NCBI GenBank assembly: GCA_000310025.1
Contig: FN649741.1
Span: forward strand, 826,526-890,525
Length of the DNA stretch: 64,000 nt
From: Ectocarpus siliculosus
Lineage: Eukaryota > Sar > Phaeophyceae > Ectocarpales > Ectocarpaceae
Direction of reading: 5' to 3'
The notes beneath the pieces are model-generated. The model had not been told where the DNA came from. It ran no database searches and was given only the letters and a program-made list of their open reading frames with translations. Made by a program: the position numbers and the translations under genes. Of the stretch, positions 40,025 through 50,926 are shown piece after piece. Every line of letters begins with the position of its first letter. Positions within the stretch are counted from its first letter, which is position 1.

Positions 40025-41872
40025 ATGGGGGTGGTACCCTCTGTCTCTCTTTGTTGGTTCAGAAGTGTGCCAGTGGCCTCGCTCCACTGCACGGCAGAGG
40101 GACGGGAGCGTCCCTGGACTCTCGCTGTGTCCCGCGTCGTTGATTGAGTTATTCAGCTGGAAGAAAGCCTGAATCTGAGATGACGAGTATAACCTGCCGT
40201 TGACAAAGGGGGTTGTCTGGCGGCAATGACATATCACTCTGCACAAGACTGTGAAGAAGTCGGTAGCGACGCCGTACAGCTAGCACGATCCTGCAGTTTT
40301 GTGCCGCTAAGTTCACGACAACGCACAGAGATTCCCGTCGTTGCCCACCAGTTTTTTGGGGTCACACACGGCGGTACTGCTGTCCAAGCACAGGGGCTGT
40401 GGCATCGTTGCATGCCGTTTGACGTGATGTTGTGGCGGGGGTGTGCCCTACTTGGGTGGGAAGGTGTGGTCGACGTTTCCAAATTGTGCAGTGGCTCGCG
40501 GTGGCGTTGTGTCATGATGGGGAGGGCGTGGGTCGATTTGTGTTCGCTGCTCGCTGCTTTCGGTCGCGTGTTGTTGGTTTCGTCCCCGTCTATTCTGGGC
40601 GCCAATCTATGCTGTGAGCGCTGATTTGAAGTAAAGACAAAAAAAAACACACTTTCACAGTCAACACCAGGGGCTGTGAGAGAGACTCTGATCTGTCCAA
40701 GATGTTTATCTGTCGAACGCGTAGGTTTTCTGGTGTTCAGGCCGCATTTTTCACACGAACACACATGTTTACCCCAAAGAATGTGTTGGTAGAAGGGGGG
40801 ACGATGCTGGTTCGCCACGAAATCATCCTCCGGCTTTTTGCAACTAAAGAGGGCCCATTTTTCGTCGGGATTTTATGGCTTTGTCTTGGCAGTAGTGGAA
40901 GGCCTGCCGCAGCCACCAGATGCACGAAGTTAAAGCGATGTCGGTTGCGCCATCGCGATGTCTTGTGTCAAGCCTCGGGTTTGGCGTGAGATCCGACCAA
41001 GGACGAAAGCACAAAAACAAGAAGGGAAACCATGCATCAACTTGCACGAGCAACAGGAGTATTTAGTGCACGTCAACAAACGTTGACGAGGACACTTCGA
41101 TTGATTGAATTTGCGGGAATACAAGACGACCAGAGCAGCTCCGCATTGCGCTTCGAATGTGAAAGGAATCGCCACGCCAATCAAAAGTCGTTCGCGACAG
41201 GAGAAGCAAAGCAGCATGAGCCGCTGAATTTTGCCGGCGTCACTACAGTCGCATCGCATCCTTGGCAAGTCACACTCCGTCAGACATGTGACTGCGCTCG
41301 ATCGTTCCTTTCTCGAATCCTCTTTTTGATTGATGCTCACAAATCGAAGCGCATTTCCTGTTTCACGGTATATGCAAACTAGCATACTTTTTATGCTCAC
41401 AAATGGAAACGGGCTACATGCAAAAAAGAAAATTACTCTCTGACCTGATCGCTAATAGAGACGCACGACACGAAGACCAACGGTCAAACAATCCCTGGGA
41501 CATCGATACGGCAAGTGCGTTTCCATACCACACCAGTCTACAACATATACTTTTACATACAACCCGACTACAATGAAAACAAAGCACTAAACAACTAGCA
41601 GGCGTCTGGTACACGTTTCCATGAGAGCGGACACTGCACTACCATTGTACATACATAACCTTAGCGCCAATAAACACAAACAGAGCTGCGCCGACCTGAT
41701 CTCACTGATAGACAAAACAAGAGCTCCAGGTGGAACCTTCGATAAAATAACCTATCGACACACTTACGCACCCCGTTACCTGGGGCTTGAACAACCTGAG
41801 CCGCAAGGGCCCTCATCCACGCCACGGATCACCGATCGAAGAGAGACAACACTGATGTGAATCGAGCTCCAC
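40025..41872. other. Region between convergent lumen-protein and bHLH-PAS genes
   Basis: It should hold both 3' UTRs. No exon or RNA gene is supported. It includes a lone copy (40578-40616) of the minisatellite unit found at 39204-39362. Confidence 0.5.
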
Positions 41873-44493
41873 TTACAATGCTTGCCCCGACCGTCGCTTC
41901 TGAGATTTGCTCTGGCCTCCCGCATCCCAACTACGCGCTCGCCCTCTCTTCCGCGCCGAGCACCCCCCCCCCCCCTCCCCCTTCTCCGCCTGGACGCTGA
42001 ATTCGGGCGCATCAGCGTTGTACTCGGTACTGTGTCGTTCGCGGGAAGCAGCCAAGCCGTCGGTATCACCACCGCCATCTGTACAGCTACTGCTGCTGCC
42101 CCCCCCGTCGCCAGTGCCGGTGGTCCTCGGGATGAGGGCAACGTGGAACGCGCTAGCCTCGCCGCCCTCGTCAAACACGAGCGATACCGTCAGAAGGGTC
42201 GGCCTGTTGCCGATGCCCGCGTTCGCCAGGAACGGCTGCGCGCCAATCTGCGGGGATGGGACCGGGCTCTCGGAAGGGCTCGAGGCTGCTGCTGCCAACA
42301 GCATACCGCTCATCGCGTCTTGCAGTGCCTGGCGTTGTATCAAAAAATGTGAGGGGAAAACGAGAGGGGGAACACACGGGTGCGTGTAACATTTCTCAAG
42401 TACCACGAGTACATCCACAATAACGCCAGTGCAGCGTAGGTTGCACTTGTCAAATCGACATGACACATGGACGACACAACAACGATCGGACCAAACCAGC
42501 CACCGCAGTAACGGCGGCGCAACTCCCTCCAGCGGTCATGTCACGCAAGCCAACATTCAGGACACGTCAACGGCCAAAGAGCATGTACGGATAGAGATGG
42601 ATTAACGGCAAAAAACTATGATGTACGGATAGAGATGGATTCGCTGCGATTAAGCAAGAAAAAAGACACGAAGAGTGAATGCCGCACCTGAGCACTCTCG
42701 GGGGCTACGAGGGACCGGACGGTGAGCGTGCTGACGGTCTCCTGGTTGATCCGCCCGAAGCCTCGCATGGCGTCGTTCACGTCCACCAGCGCGCCGGCTT
42801 TGTCGGCGATGGCCATCGGCACGTTGCTCAGCCGGAAGATGTCGAAGTAGTTCACGACGCGCATCCTTGCGCCGGCGGTGCCCTCCTCGGACTCGTCGCT
42901 GCCGCCGTCCGCGCTCCCGGCGTCGCCGCCGCTCCCCAGGCTGCCCGTGTAACCGCTGAACGAGCTGTCCGTCGTGAAACCGCGGCTCGTTGTGTCGGTG
43001 GTGAAGTCCTGGCTCCCGGAGTCGGTGGTGCCCGCCGAGGTGGAGCCTCCGCCGCTGTCGCTCGAGCCCGCGTCCCCGTCGGAGCCCGTGCTGCTGCTGC
43101 CACCGACCCCGCCGACCCCGCCGCTACCGCCATCGCCCAGGCTGTTCTCGTCATCATCAGAGGAGGAAGACGAAGCGGAGTACAGCCTCTGCTTCTTGCT
43201 GCGGCGGCCGCCGCCGCCGCCGCTGCTGCTGGTGCTGGTGCTGCCTCGGCTAGCGCTGCTGTTGTTGCTGAATCTGGCGTCGCCGCCGCTGCCGCTGCCG
43301 CTGCAGAAGTCCTCCGCTGTGTCCATGCGATCTGTCTCTTCGGCAGGGCTAGCGCCACCTGTAGCTGGCTTGGTTGACCTTCCTTCTCGTGCTGGCCCGA
43401 CGACCTCCGCGTTGCCCTTAGCCGCCCAGCTCTTGACGTCATTGTCTACGCTGGAACCGCTGGCCCTTGCCGTGTCGCTGTCCGCGGGCGCCTGCTGACG
43501 GTGCCCGCGAGCGGCTTGGCGGAGCTTGGTCTCCATCTCGTAGCACTGTATCTTGTCCCTCAGGCTCCGGAGGTAGCTCTCGCAGCTTACGAGGACGTGA
43601 AGCTTCGAGGAAGACCCGTCGCTGACGTTCGCCTTGTCCAGCGTCGCCTCGAGTTTTCGGGCGTGGATAGTGCAGGGCGGAAAGGGGGGCGAGGGGGAAG
43701 AGTGTCGTGTTACCGCGACGCCGGGGGCCCTTGTTACACAATAAATCGCCGCCTCGCGAAATAAATCGCCTTCTCTTCGCGCACAACGTGAACACAAACA
43801 CCGGTAGCAGTTTATGTATATTTTAAATTTACAATTAATAAGTAAGCACCGGGAGGCGACCTCCGGGAAACTACGGGAAGAAAGTGTCAACCAGACATTA
43901 AAAAAAAGCGGCAACGGCGGTGTCGGGGGGGGGGGGGGGGACCTGCGTCCAGGCAGAACACAGAACCCGATGGCCTCTGACAATAAATCCACCACATCCC
44001 GTTCGACTGCTGTGGGCATATCTCGAACGGGTCTTTCAGTGTGTATATATATTTCCGAATAAATAAATAAACGAATCAATATCACCTTCAACTGGTCGAT
44101 CACGTCGCTGATTTTCTGCGCGCGCTGCTGCTCGCGTCCGTTCTTCGCCGTCCTCGTGGACTTCTGCGCCATCGCCAGCATGCTGCTGGTGTTTCTGTCC
44201 GAGCCGGCTTGGTGTTGGGGCCGCTGCTGTAACACGTGTCCAGCAGCTACCGCCGTCTTTGCGGCTGCTGGGGCCACCACCGCCGCTGCTGCTGCCTGCT
44301 GGTTACCGGGTGCCTCTGCGACTCGACCCTTGCCGTTCTTTTTCGCCTTAGCTGCCCCCAATTGAGCCGTAGCCGCATCTAGTCTCGGCATCTTCTGGAG
44401 CGCCGACGAGATCTCGGCCGCGGTTGCTTCGCAGTCTAAAAAGTTCAGACAGCCGTGTGGTTCGGAGGCCCCTGCTGCTCCCCCGAACTCCAT
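41873..44493 (-). CDS. bHLH-PAS transcription factor
   Basis: Three exons join at phase 0: 44086-44493, 42688-43647 and 41873-42328 (stop TAA), about 607 residues. After an Ala/Gln-rich N-terminus, exon 1 carries the basic region and helix 1 (KNGREQQRAQKISDVIDQLK). Exon 2 continues with loop and helix 2 (ATLDKANVSDGSSSKLHVLV, ESYLRSLRDKIQCYE), then long Ser/Gly/Asp-rich linkers, a KKQR patch and the start of a PAS domain (YFDIFRLSNVPMAIADKAG). Exon 3 ends the PAS fold (PTLLTVSLVFDEGG, AFHVALIPR) and finishes with basic Arg/Lys clusters. bHLH-PAS proteins of stramenopiles include the diatom circadian regulator RITMO1; a clock role here is only inference. The open frame extends upstream of 44493 and through both introns, but splice sites and domain continuity fix the exons. 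Confidence 0.85.
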
Positions 44494-46583
44494 ATCCTTT
44501 TTCTCGTTCTCTTCAGCCTGCTGTGAGTGTGAATCCTCGCACAGCAGTGTACTGCTGTAGTAGTGTTGCAATTTCTGTTGGAACCAACGGGGATAGCAGC
44601 AGGGGAGTATAACAGGCAGAGACAAAGGACGGTCAAAGGACGATCGGAATGAGGAATTTGAGGAGAGACAAAGCTGCTCGACAGCTGTGTTCCTGGTTTT
44701 ACGCAGCAGGAGCGGGACGAGCAGCTGGCTTTTTCTCCCAAGTTCAACAGAAACAGCAGGCACACCTCGGCGCGAGACCTCGTTGTTGCGAATACAGCCA
44801 CAGACGTAGAGCCAGTAGCAGGAAGCAAAGCACGTTCCAGCGGCAGGCATTTCTCTACCCCAATCGAGTTGCACAAGGAGAGAGGTGTGGTCCAAAATGA
44901 CGGCGGGTGGATCACAAACCTTCGAACCGTGCTTGGATTGATAAAAAAAAGTGTCAGACACGGCGGTTAATTTACGGTTACCGTTGCCAAACGCACAATA
45001 GGGAGAGGCGTCTAACGACACACAGGTAGCTGATGGATCTATTTTGCTTTCCGCACGACGGCGAGAGAGCCACAGCAGGCTGTGCGACTTGACTTGCGGA
45101 CAAGCTGATGGTGACAGCAACGACGTGGCCTCCGTCCGCACCCCCGGCGACTGCCGTCGTATTTTGTATTTTCCACTCTTTTTCCGTGTGTCACCAACCA
45201 CGTCGGCCAACGCCGGGAAAAAGCAAAGAGAGGCACAACACAACAGCAGTCTCCAACAAGCTCGTTTACACCTCACTCACCGACACGCTCCCGCCAAGTG
45301 GCGATTCAGCCTGTCGCATCCGATGCACCCCCGTGGTGTCCGGTTGTAACTGCTCTGGTTCGCTATGTGAAGGTGAAGCAGTTGGACGTCAGCTGCCCCG
45401 CAACGACCACCTTCTTCTGTCTTTTGCCACGACTCGCTCTCTCTCTCTCTCTCGTATCTTGCCCAAGCCCGCGCTATCACGCCTGGCTGATGCGAACGTT
45501 AAGCGTAGACGCGGACGGCTACCGCGCGTGCTCTCTCTTGTTCTCGTGCGTGGATCGTGCCTGAGATGGCAGGTCCTTCCGTGCGGGTGGTGGTGACAAT
45601 AGTGGCGGCCCCTTGCGGTGACCGTCTGAGACTGCAAACTACAAGCTGTTTTGGTAACACGTCATTGGGCTGTTCAATGACACCACGAACTGTTTCTTGG
45701 GAAACATATAATGTTAAGCAATAAAAAAAACACACACAGAAAGACTACCCATTCGAGATATACCCACAGTCGAACGTTGCGACGGACCCAAAAAAGAAGG
45801 CGAAGATTGTTGAAGAGAACCTTGTCATCGGGCTGTTCGAAGCCAGGCAGGCTAGTGGTTCGTTTTGGTTCAGTTGGCGTTTTGGTATCCTTCCGAGTCT
45901 GACGTCATGACACGAAGCCGGGCCTTTTTACTCTTACTTCCTTGGCAGCATGTTATTATAGAGAAATCAGAGAGACGAACACTCGCGGAGAGAAAAAGTT
46001 ACTCTCTTTTCGACGAGGGAAGGACAGCTGCCTACATTGTAATCCTGCCCGCTGCTCGTGCTCTTCGTTCTATGCCTATCATACCCCCCAGTCCCACACA
46101 TGAGAGATAGCCGCCACGTGCCTTGTTGAGCCCATTGCTTTCATTTCGGAAAAGTTAGTTAAGTTGTACAAGGAGGAGCAAAAACACAGCATCATCATCA
46201 GTATATATATATGCCAATACGGACCACTACTACTCGATCTATCTATGCATTCATACGGCTGCTTTCCTGGGGGCTCTCCTCGTGTCTAGACAACGGATTG
46301 CAATGATGAATGAGTTCATTTTGCATCAATCCTGGTGCTTGCTGCTGCTGCTGTACGTAGTAGACGACGCAAACAGAGTTTCTGTGTGCGTGCCCGTTTG
46401 ATCCAATCTTGGCGCGCACACACGGGTGGCCAGAGGGCAGGTTGTGGGTGGGTTGTGAGCATCTACAAGGTAGGGGCAGCAGCAGGTTGTTGTAGTAGAG
46501 GGGGGTTGGGAGGAGGCCTCAACCTTGGCCAAACGGCTTGGTTGTGCAAGAAGGACGGATGCGGAAGGTTGGGAGCTATGAGC

Positions 46584-46627
46584 TATGGAAGATGACGATA
46601 AAGAGCGCTTTATTGTCATCTTCCATA
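46584..46627. repeat. 20-bp-arm hairpin
   Basis: The left arm 46584-46603 (tatggaagatgacgataaag) pairs with the right arm 46608-46627 (ctttattgtcatcttccata) with a single G-U/mismatch position across a 4-nt loop (agcg). It stands directly before an ata-rich tract and a minisatellite. Confidence 0.85.
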
Positions 46628-46642
46628 ATAATAATAATAGAT

Positions 46643-46884
46643 ACAGTAGGTTGGCACAGCCACAACGTTGTTAGGCCACACCTCTTGGTTGTGTGCAAGC
46701 ACCGGTCACACAGGTTGGGAGGCAGCCACAACGTTAGGCCATACCCCTTAGTTGTGCAAGCACCGGTCACACAGGTTGGGGGGAAGCCACAACCGTAGGC
46801 CAGACCTCCTGGTTGTGAAAGCACCGGTGATGATGCAGGTTGGGAGGCACAGTCACAACCGGAGGCCAGACCTCCTGACTGTAG
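46643..46884. repeat. About 60-66-bp minisatellite, four copies
   Basis: Four diverged units share the cores caggttgggaggca, cacaacg-taggcca and gcaagcaccggtcac. The spacing varies through small indels. Confidence 0.85.
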
Positions 46885-47803
46885 ATTGTGTCGGTTCGAC
46901 GGTCCGGGATAACTAACTGGACTTCATTCTTCATTCAGTCTCTCATTCTTTTTTTTTCCGGCTGGACAAAACGCAACAAATTCGTCTCCAACACAGATAT
47001 TATAGATATTATTATTATGTAGATTTAAGAGCCCAGGATATGTTGGCACAATGCGTATACTAAATGAACGCATACATACACTAATCAATTTGGGCTTTTG
47101 TGTGAGTGTGTGCGGGGATTCACGAGTGCTATGTGTGTACCACCATATATATGTTCCAACTGCTGTGCCAGCCTCTCTTCGGTGTGCGTTATTAGTTAGC
47201 GTTTGACGATCATCATGAGAAAAAATTACTGTTTCATTTTCTCACGCGCATGGATGTATTTTGGCTAGGGTTAGGGACTCGACGAACCGCAGCAGCAGCA
47301 GTACAGCAGTACGGATGTGTTGCTTCCACGTCCCACAAGCCCCGCCTGCTCTGCGTGGCCCTAGTCAACATCCTTCCTTCGGTTGCAACTAAAAAGAAAA
47401 ACGGCTCGATATGGGAGTCAGTTCCATGCCTCTCTCTTCACTCCCGTTTGCTCTGAAAAACACGCAATAATAGGTGGATAGCCCAACTCGAGAGTGATGG
47501 ACGGCCTGCGCGAGATGGCGGGGGGGCAGGGCTGGCATGGTCTGGAGAGGACGGCATGAGCAATCCCGCGCCCGTGCCTCGCCTTCGCCCGTTTTCCGTC
47601 GGAGAGGTATGCATTTTGCACGGTAGGGTTTGCGTTGATAACATTGCTGAGGCGTGCGACGTCTTCGTGTATGCTGTTGGCTACACCAATCAATGTATGT
47701 AGTTTAGCCCCATGGTTTACAGCGTATGGTTAGTGTCAAAGTAGCGCTTGAACATATTCCGCCCTACTGCCTTTATACCCCATGAATGAATGCGGTCGCA
47801 CAG

Positions 47804-50162
47804 GAAGCAGTAACCGGGGGGGAAGAAGAGACGAAGGAATCCGACAGTCCCCAGGAAGATGGAAACGACGGAGACTCGAGTAGAGGTGAGGCGAACACGA
47901 TTTTGGAAAGGGTGCTGGCCTTGCCGATCTCATCGGCGGACGCGGCCGCCATTGACCGGAAGTTGTTCCCCGATAGTGTCGGCATAATAAATTCGTGCAG
48001 ACCAAGAATGCCATGTCGTTGGGTAGGGCATTCCTTACTGTAATGGTATTTGACCCCTTCCTTCAGAATCAATCACCTTTGAGCTGTGCTGTGTGGAACT
48101 CTCTTGTCCGACCACAGTAGCAGGTTGTTGTTGCTTTCCTTTGTTCTCTTTCTCTTGGTTAACGCTTTCCAAGCCAACTCACAATATCCCGCGCACACAC
48201 GATCGATCATAGATCGCCTGTACGCACACATTGAACAGAAGGGCACATGTCTCTCTCCGTGGTGTTCTTCAGCCTTAAGCTTCGGAAATTCCCACAAACA
48301 ACGACCCCGGGCTGCTACCACCAATCATAACTTCTTTACATCGGCAACGATCCTCGGGCCTGCGCGGCTATCACCACCTCCGAATATTTATGAACGGGTG
48401 CTCCCGCTATCCTTCGAAACGCGTGTCTACGACCCCCCCCCCCTCTTGACCACTTACATTTTCACGCAGACATGGTGGATCAAGACGAAGAAGACGACGA
48501 GGAGATGGAGGAACTTATCCGGGCGGTCACCGGGGTCGAGGGGATAGACGACGAGGAGGAGGGCGGTGACAACGAAGGAGGAGAGCCTCGTGTTTCAGAA
48601 GACGACCAGAAGGTGAGGTAGTGTAGGACAGAGTCGTCTCGATGTCCACTGCATTAGCCTCGCCATTCCCTTTGGCGAACCTGCGTCGTCGTGTTCTCAC
48701 TCCAATATATATTTATGTCTCCATTTCGGTTGTGTGTTTCTGCACGACAGACCTATGAAGCTCTGACCAAGGCCATCATCGATAGGCTTCCCAGGAGCGG
48801 GGTGGCGGAGTTGGTGGGGAAATCGGTCAGGGATGGCTGGTTGGGGCAAAAGGATCAAAGAAGTATCGTGAAAGTGCTCGAGGTGGAGGCTGTGCGTTCC
48901 GCGATTCGTCGATGGTGGGATTTCCTCGTTGCATTGCTGGTGGAAAATTCCAAGAAGCCGTTTTCGTCAGCTCTCGCGCTAGAGTACGAGAAGGCGCGGA
49001 GGACAAAGCGTTTTGATGCGCAACGTTAATTCAGCCACGAGCCGACTATCAGAGACGCGGCGATCAAGTCGGGTCTGGAAGAGCGGCGTGTCACCCATGC
49101 TCTCACTTCCGTCTTCTACGCCATCGACCAGGTCAGTCTGCCTATCATGCGTGCTTCGGACACAGGTGTCTAGTGATGGTGAAGACTGCGTGTGCGTGTG
49201 CGGGACTATTGGCATCAACCGATGGAAATATGTCAGTCTCAGTGCGGATTAAGACACAAATGCTTCTAAGGCCGTGATCTGGTATCCCGTGTGTAGGTGT
49301 GTGCGTTTGTGTGTATGTTGACCTTGGAGTGTAAGTCTGTAATCTTGTTAACCCTTACATCCCCCGTGATTAATATTTCAAACAGGATGTTGACAAGACC
49401 ATCACGCAAAAATTGAGCGAAGCTCATCTCGTCAATGTGACGGATCCTGCCGGCGACATTGACCTGGACGTCCATCAACGGCGTCTTGTGTACAACATAG
49501 GGGGGTGGCTGTTAAGTAGCGCTCTTTCACGCGTTAAGAGGCAACCCCGTCTTGGCAGAGCGTTCATGCCCTTTGTCAACAGCCACAAGTTCAAATCCGC
49601 TAAGGATTTCCGGAGTGCCAATCCCAAGTTTCAAGGTTTGGAATTCGAGGTCGACCAGAGAAACGTTCAGTATGAAGGGAAGAGTCTCGTTTTTCCAACG
49701 GCGGAATTCTATCCTTTCGTGCGTGCGCTTGAGGTTGGGTACAGATCGGCGATGCTAAACACCGCCCTGTTGGCGACGTACCTCGGGGATTTACCAGCGG
49801 AAGTTAGGAGGGTGGTGTCCACGGCGGATCCCGTGAAGGCGGCATGGGCTACGTGTGTGGGTCTGGTGAAGGACCCAAACCTCGGCGCCGCTGGGGGGGA
49901 GGGTTGCATAAAGCAATGAGACGAGCTGTTCGATTTCATGATGACAAAGTGGCGTAATTGCCGCTTTTTTTTCCTTCACAAAAGGACTGACAAGCTTGAA
50001 GAAGACGTTGAAAAACAGGAAAGCACAGATGGCGCTGAGAGATCACTTGCAGGCGGGGTTGGCAAGGGTAAGGGCGGTGGTCGTGCGCCTGCACAAAGGG
50101 CGGCAAAATCCAAGGAGCCCAAGTTGCACACCACTGAACAGAGAAAGCGCCAGTTGCAGCTC
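47804..50162 (+). pseudogene. Unrecognised multi-exon ORF with in-frame stops, cut by an assembly gap
   Basis: Exons: 47804-47885 (acidic, EETKESDSPQEDGNDGD), 48470-48612 (MVDQDEEDDEEMEELIRAVT), 48751-49131, 49386-49953 and from about 49985 into the gap. In exon 48751-49131 the reading TYEALTKAIIDRLPRSG to KRFDAQR meets TAA at 49027 but continues in the same frame as SHEPTIRDAAIKSGLEERR to a good donor. In exon 49386-49953 (LVYNIGGWLLSSALSRV, FMPFVNSHKFKSAKDF) a TGA at 49917 is followed in frame by DELFDFMMTKWR and donor gtaatt. The last piece is Lys-rich. The two in-frame stops within continuous coding-like frames indicate decay. The IGGWLL segment slightly recalls the YIAGY-type motif of some DDE transposases, so a transposon origin is possible but unproven. 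Confidence 0.55.
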
Positions 50163-50926
50163 NNNNNNNNNNNNNNNNNNNNNNNNNNNNNNNNNNNNNN
50201 NNNNNNNNNNNNNNNNNNNNNNNNNNNNNNNNNNNNNNNNNNNNNNNNNNNNNNNNNNNNNNNNNNNNNNNNNNNNNNNNNNNNNNNNNNNNNNNNNNNN
50301 NNNNNNNNNNNNNNNNNNNNNNNNNNNNNNNNNNNNNNNNNNNNNNNNNNNNNNNNNNNNNNNNNNNNNNNNNNNNNNNNNNNNNNNNNNNNNNNNNNNN
50401 NNNNNNNNNNNNNNNNNNNNNNNNNNNNNNNNNNNNNNNNNNNNNNNNNNNNNNNNNNNNNNNNNNNNNNNNNNNNNNNNNNNNNNNNNNNNNNNNNNNN
50501 NNNNNNNNNNNNNNNNNNNNNNNNNNNNNNNNNNNNNNNNNNNNNNNNNNNNNNNNNNNNNNNNNNNNNNNNNNNNNNNNNNNNNNNNNNNNNNNNNNNN
50601 NNNNNNNNNNNNNNNNNNNNNNNNNNNNNNNNNNNNNNNNNNNNNNNNNNNNNNNNNNNNNNNNNNNNNNNNNNNNNNNNNNNNNNNNNNNNNNNNNNNN
50701 NNNNNNNNNNNNNNNNNNNNNNNNNNNNNNNNNNNNNNNNNNNNNNNNNNNNNNNNNNNNNNNNNNNNNNNNNNNNNNNNNNNNNNNNNNNNNNNNNNNN
50801 NNNNNNNNNNNNNNNNNNNNNNNNNNNNNNNNNNNNNNNNNNNNNNNNNNNNNNNNNNNNNNNNNNNNNNNNNNNNNNNNNNNNNNNNNNNNNNNNNNNN
50901 NNNNNNNNNNNNNNNNNNNNNNNNNN
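50163..50926. other. Assembly gap (764 N)
   Basis: A run of N, followed immediately by a C run (50929-50945). Any ORF spanning this interval is an artefact. Confidence 0.99.

Larger units (their letters stand above)
44494..47803. other. Intergenic, repeat-rich region
   Basis: The bHLH-PAS 5' region lies at the left edge. Further right are a CT microsatellite near 45440, a hairpin at 46584-46627, a minisatellite at 46643-46884 and short AT repeats near 46205 and 47000. No gene is recognised. A reading frame open on the minus strand from 45276 is probably UTR/intergenic. Confidence 0.5.

Noticed and set aside
42616-45276. 886-codon minus-strand ORF as one protein
   Set aside because: It reads through an intron that breaks the bHLH domain, and through upstream sequence without protein-like composition. 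The spliced model with start at 44493 restores a proper bHLH-PAS layout.
47258-47276. Telomere-like ctagggttaggg
   Set aside because: Only about one and a half repeats are present, with no array; it is chance in intergenic sequence.
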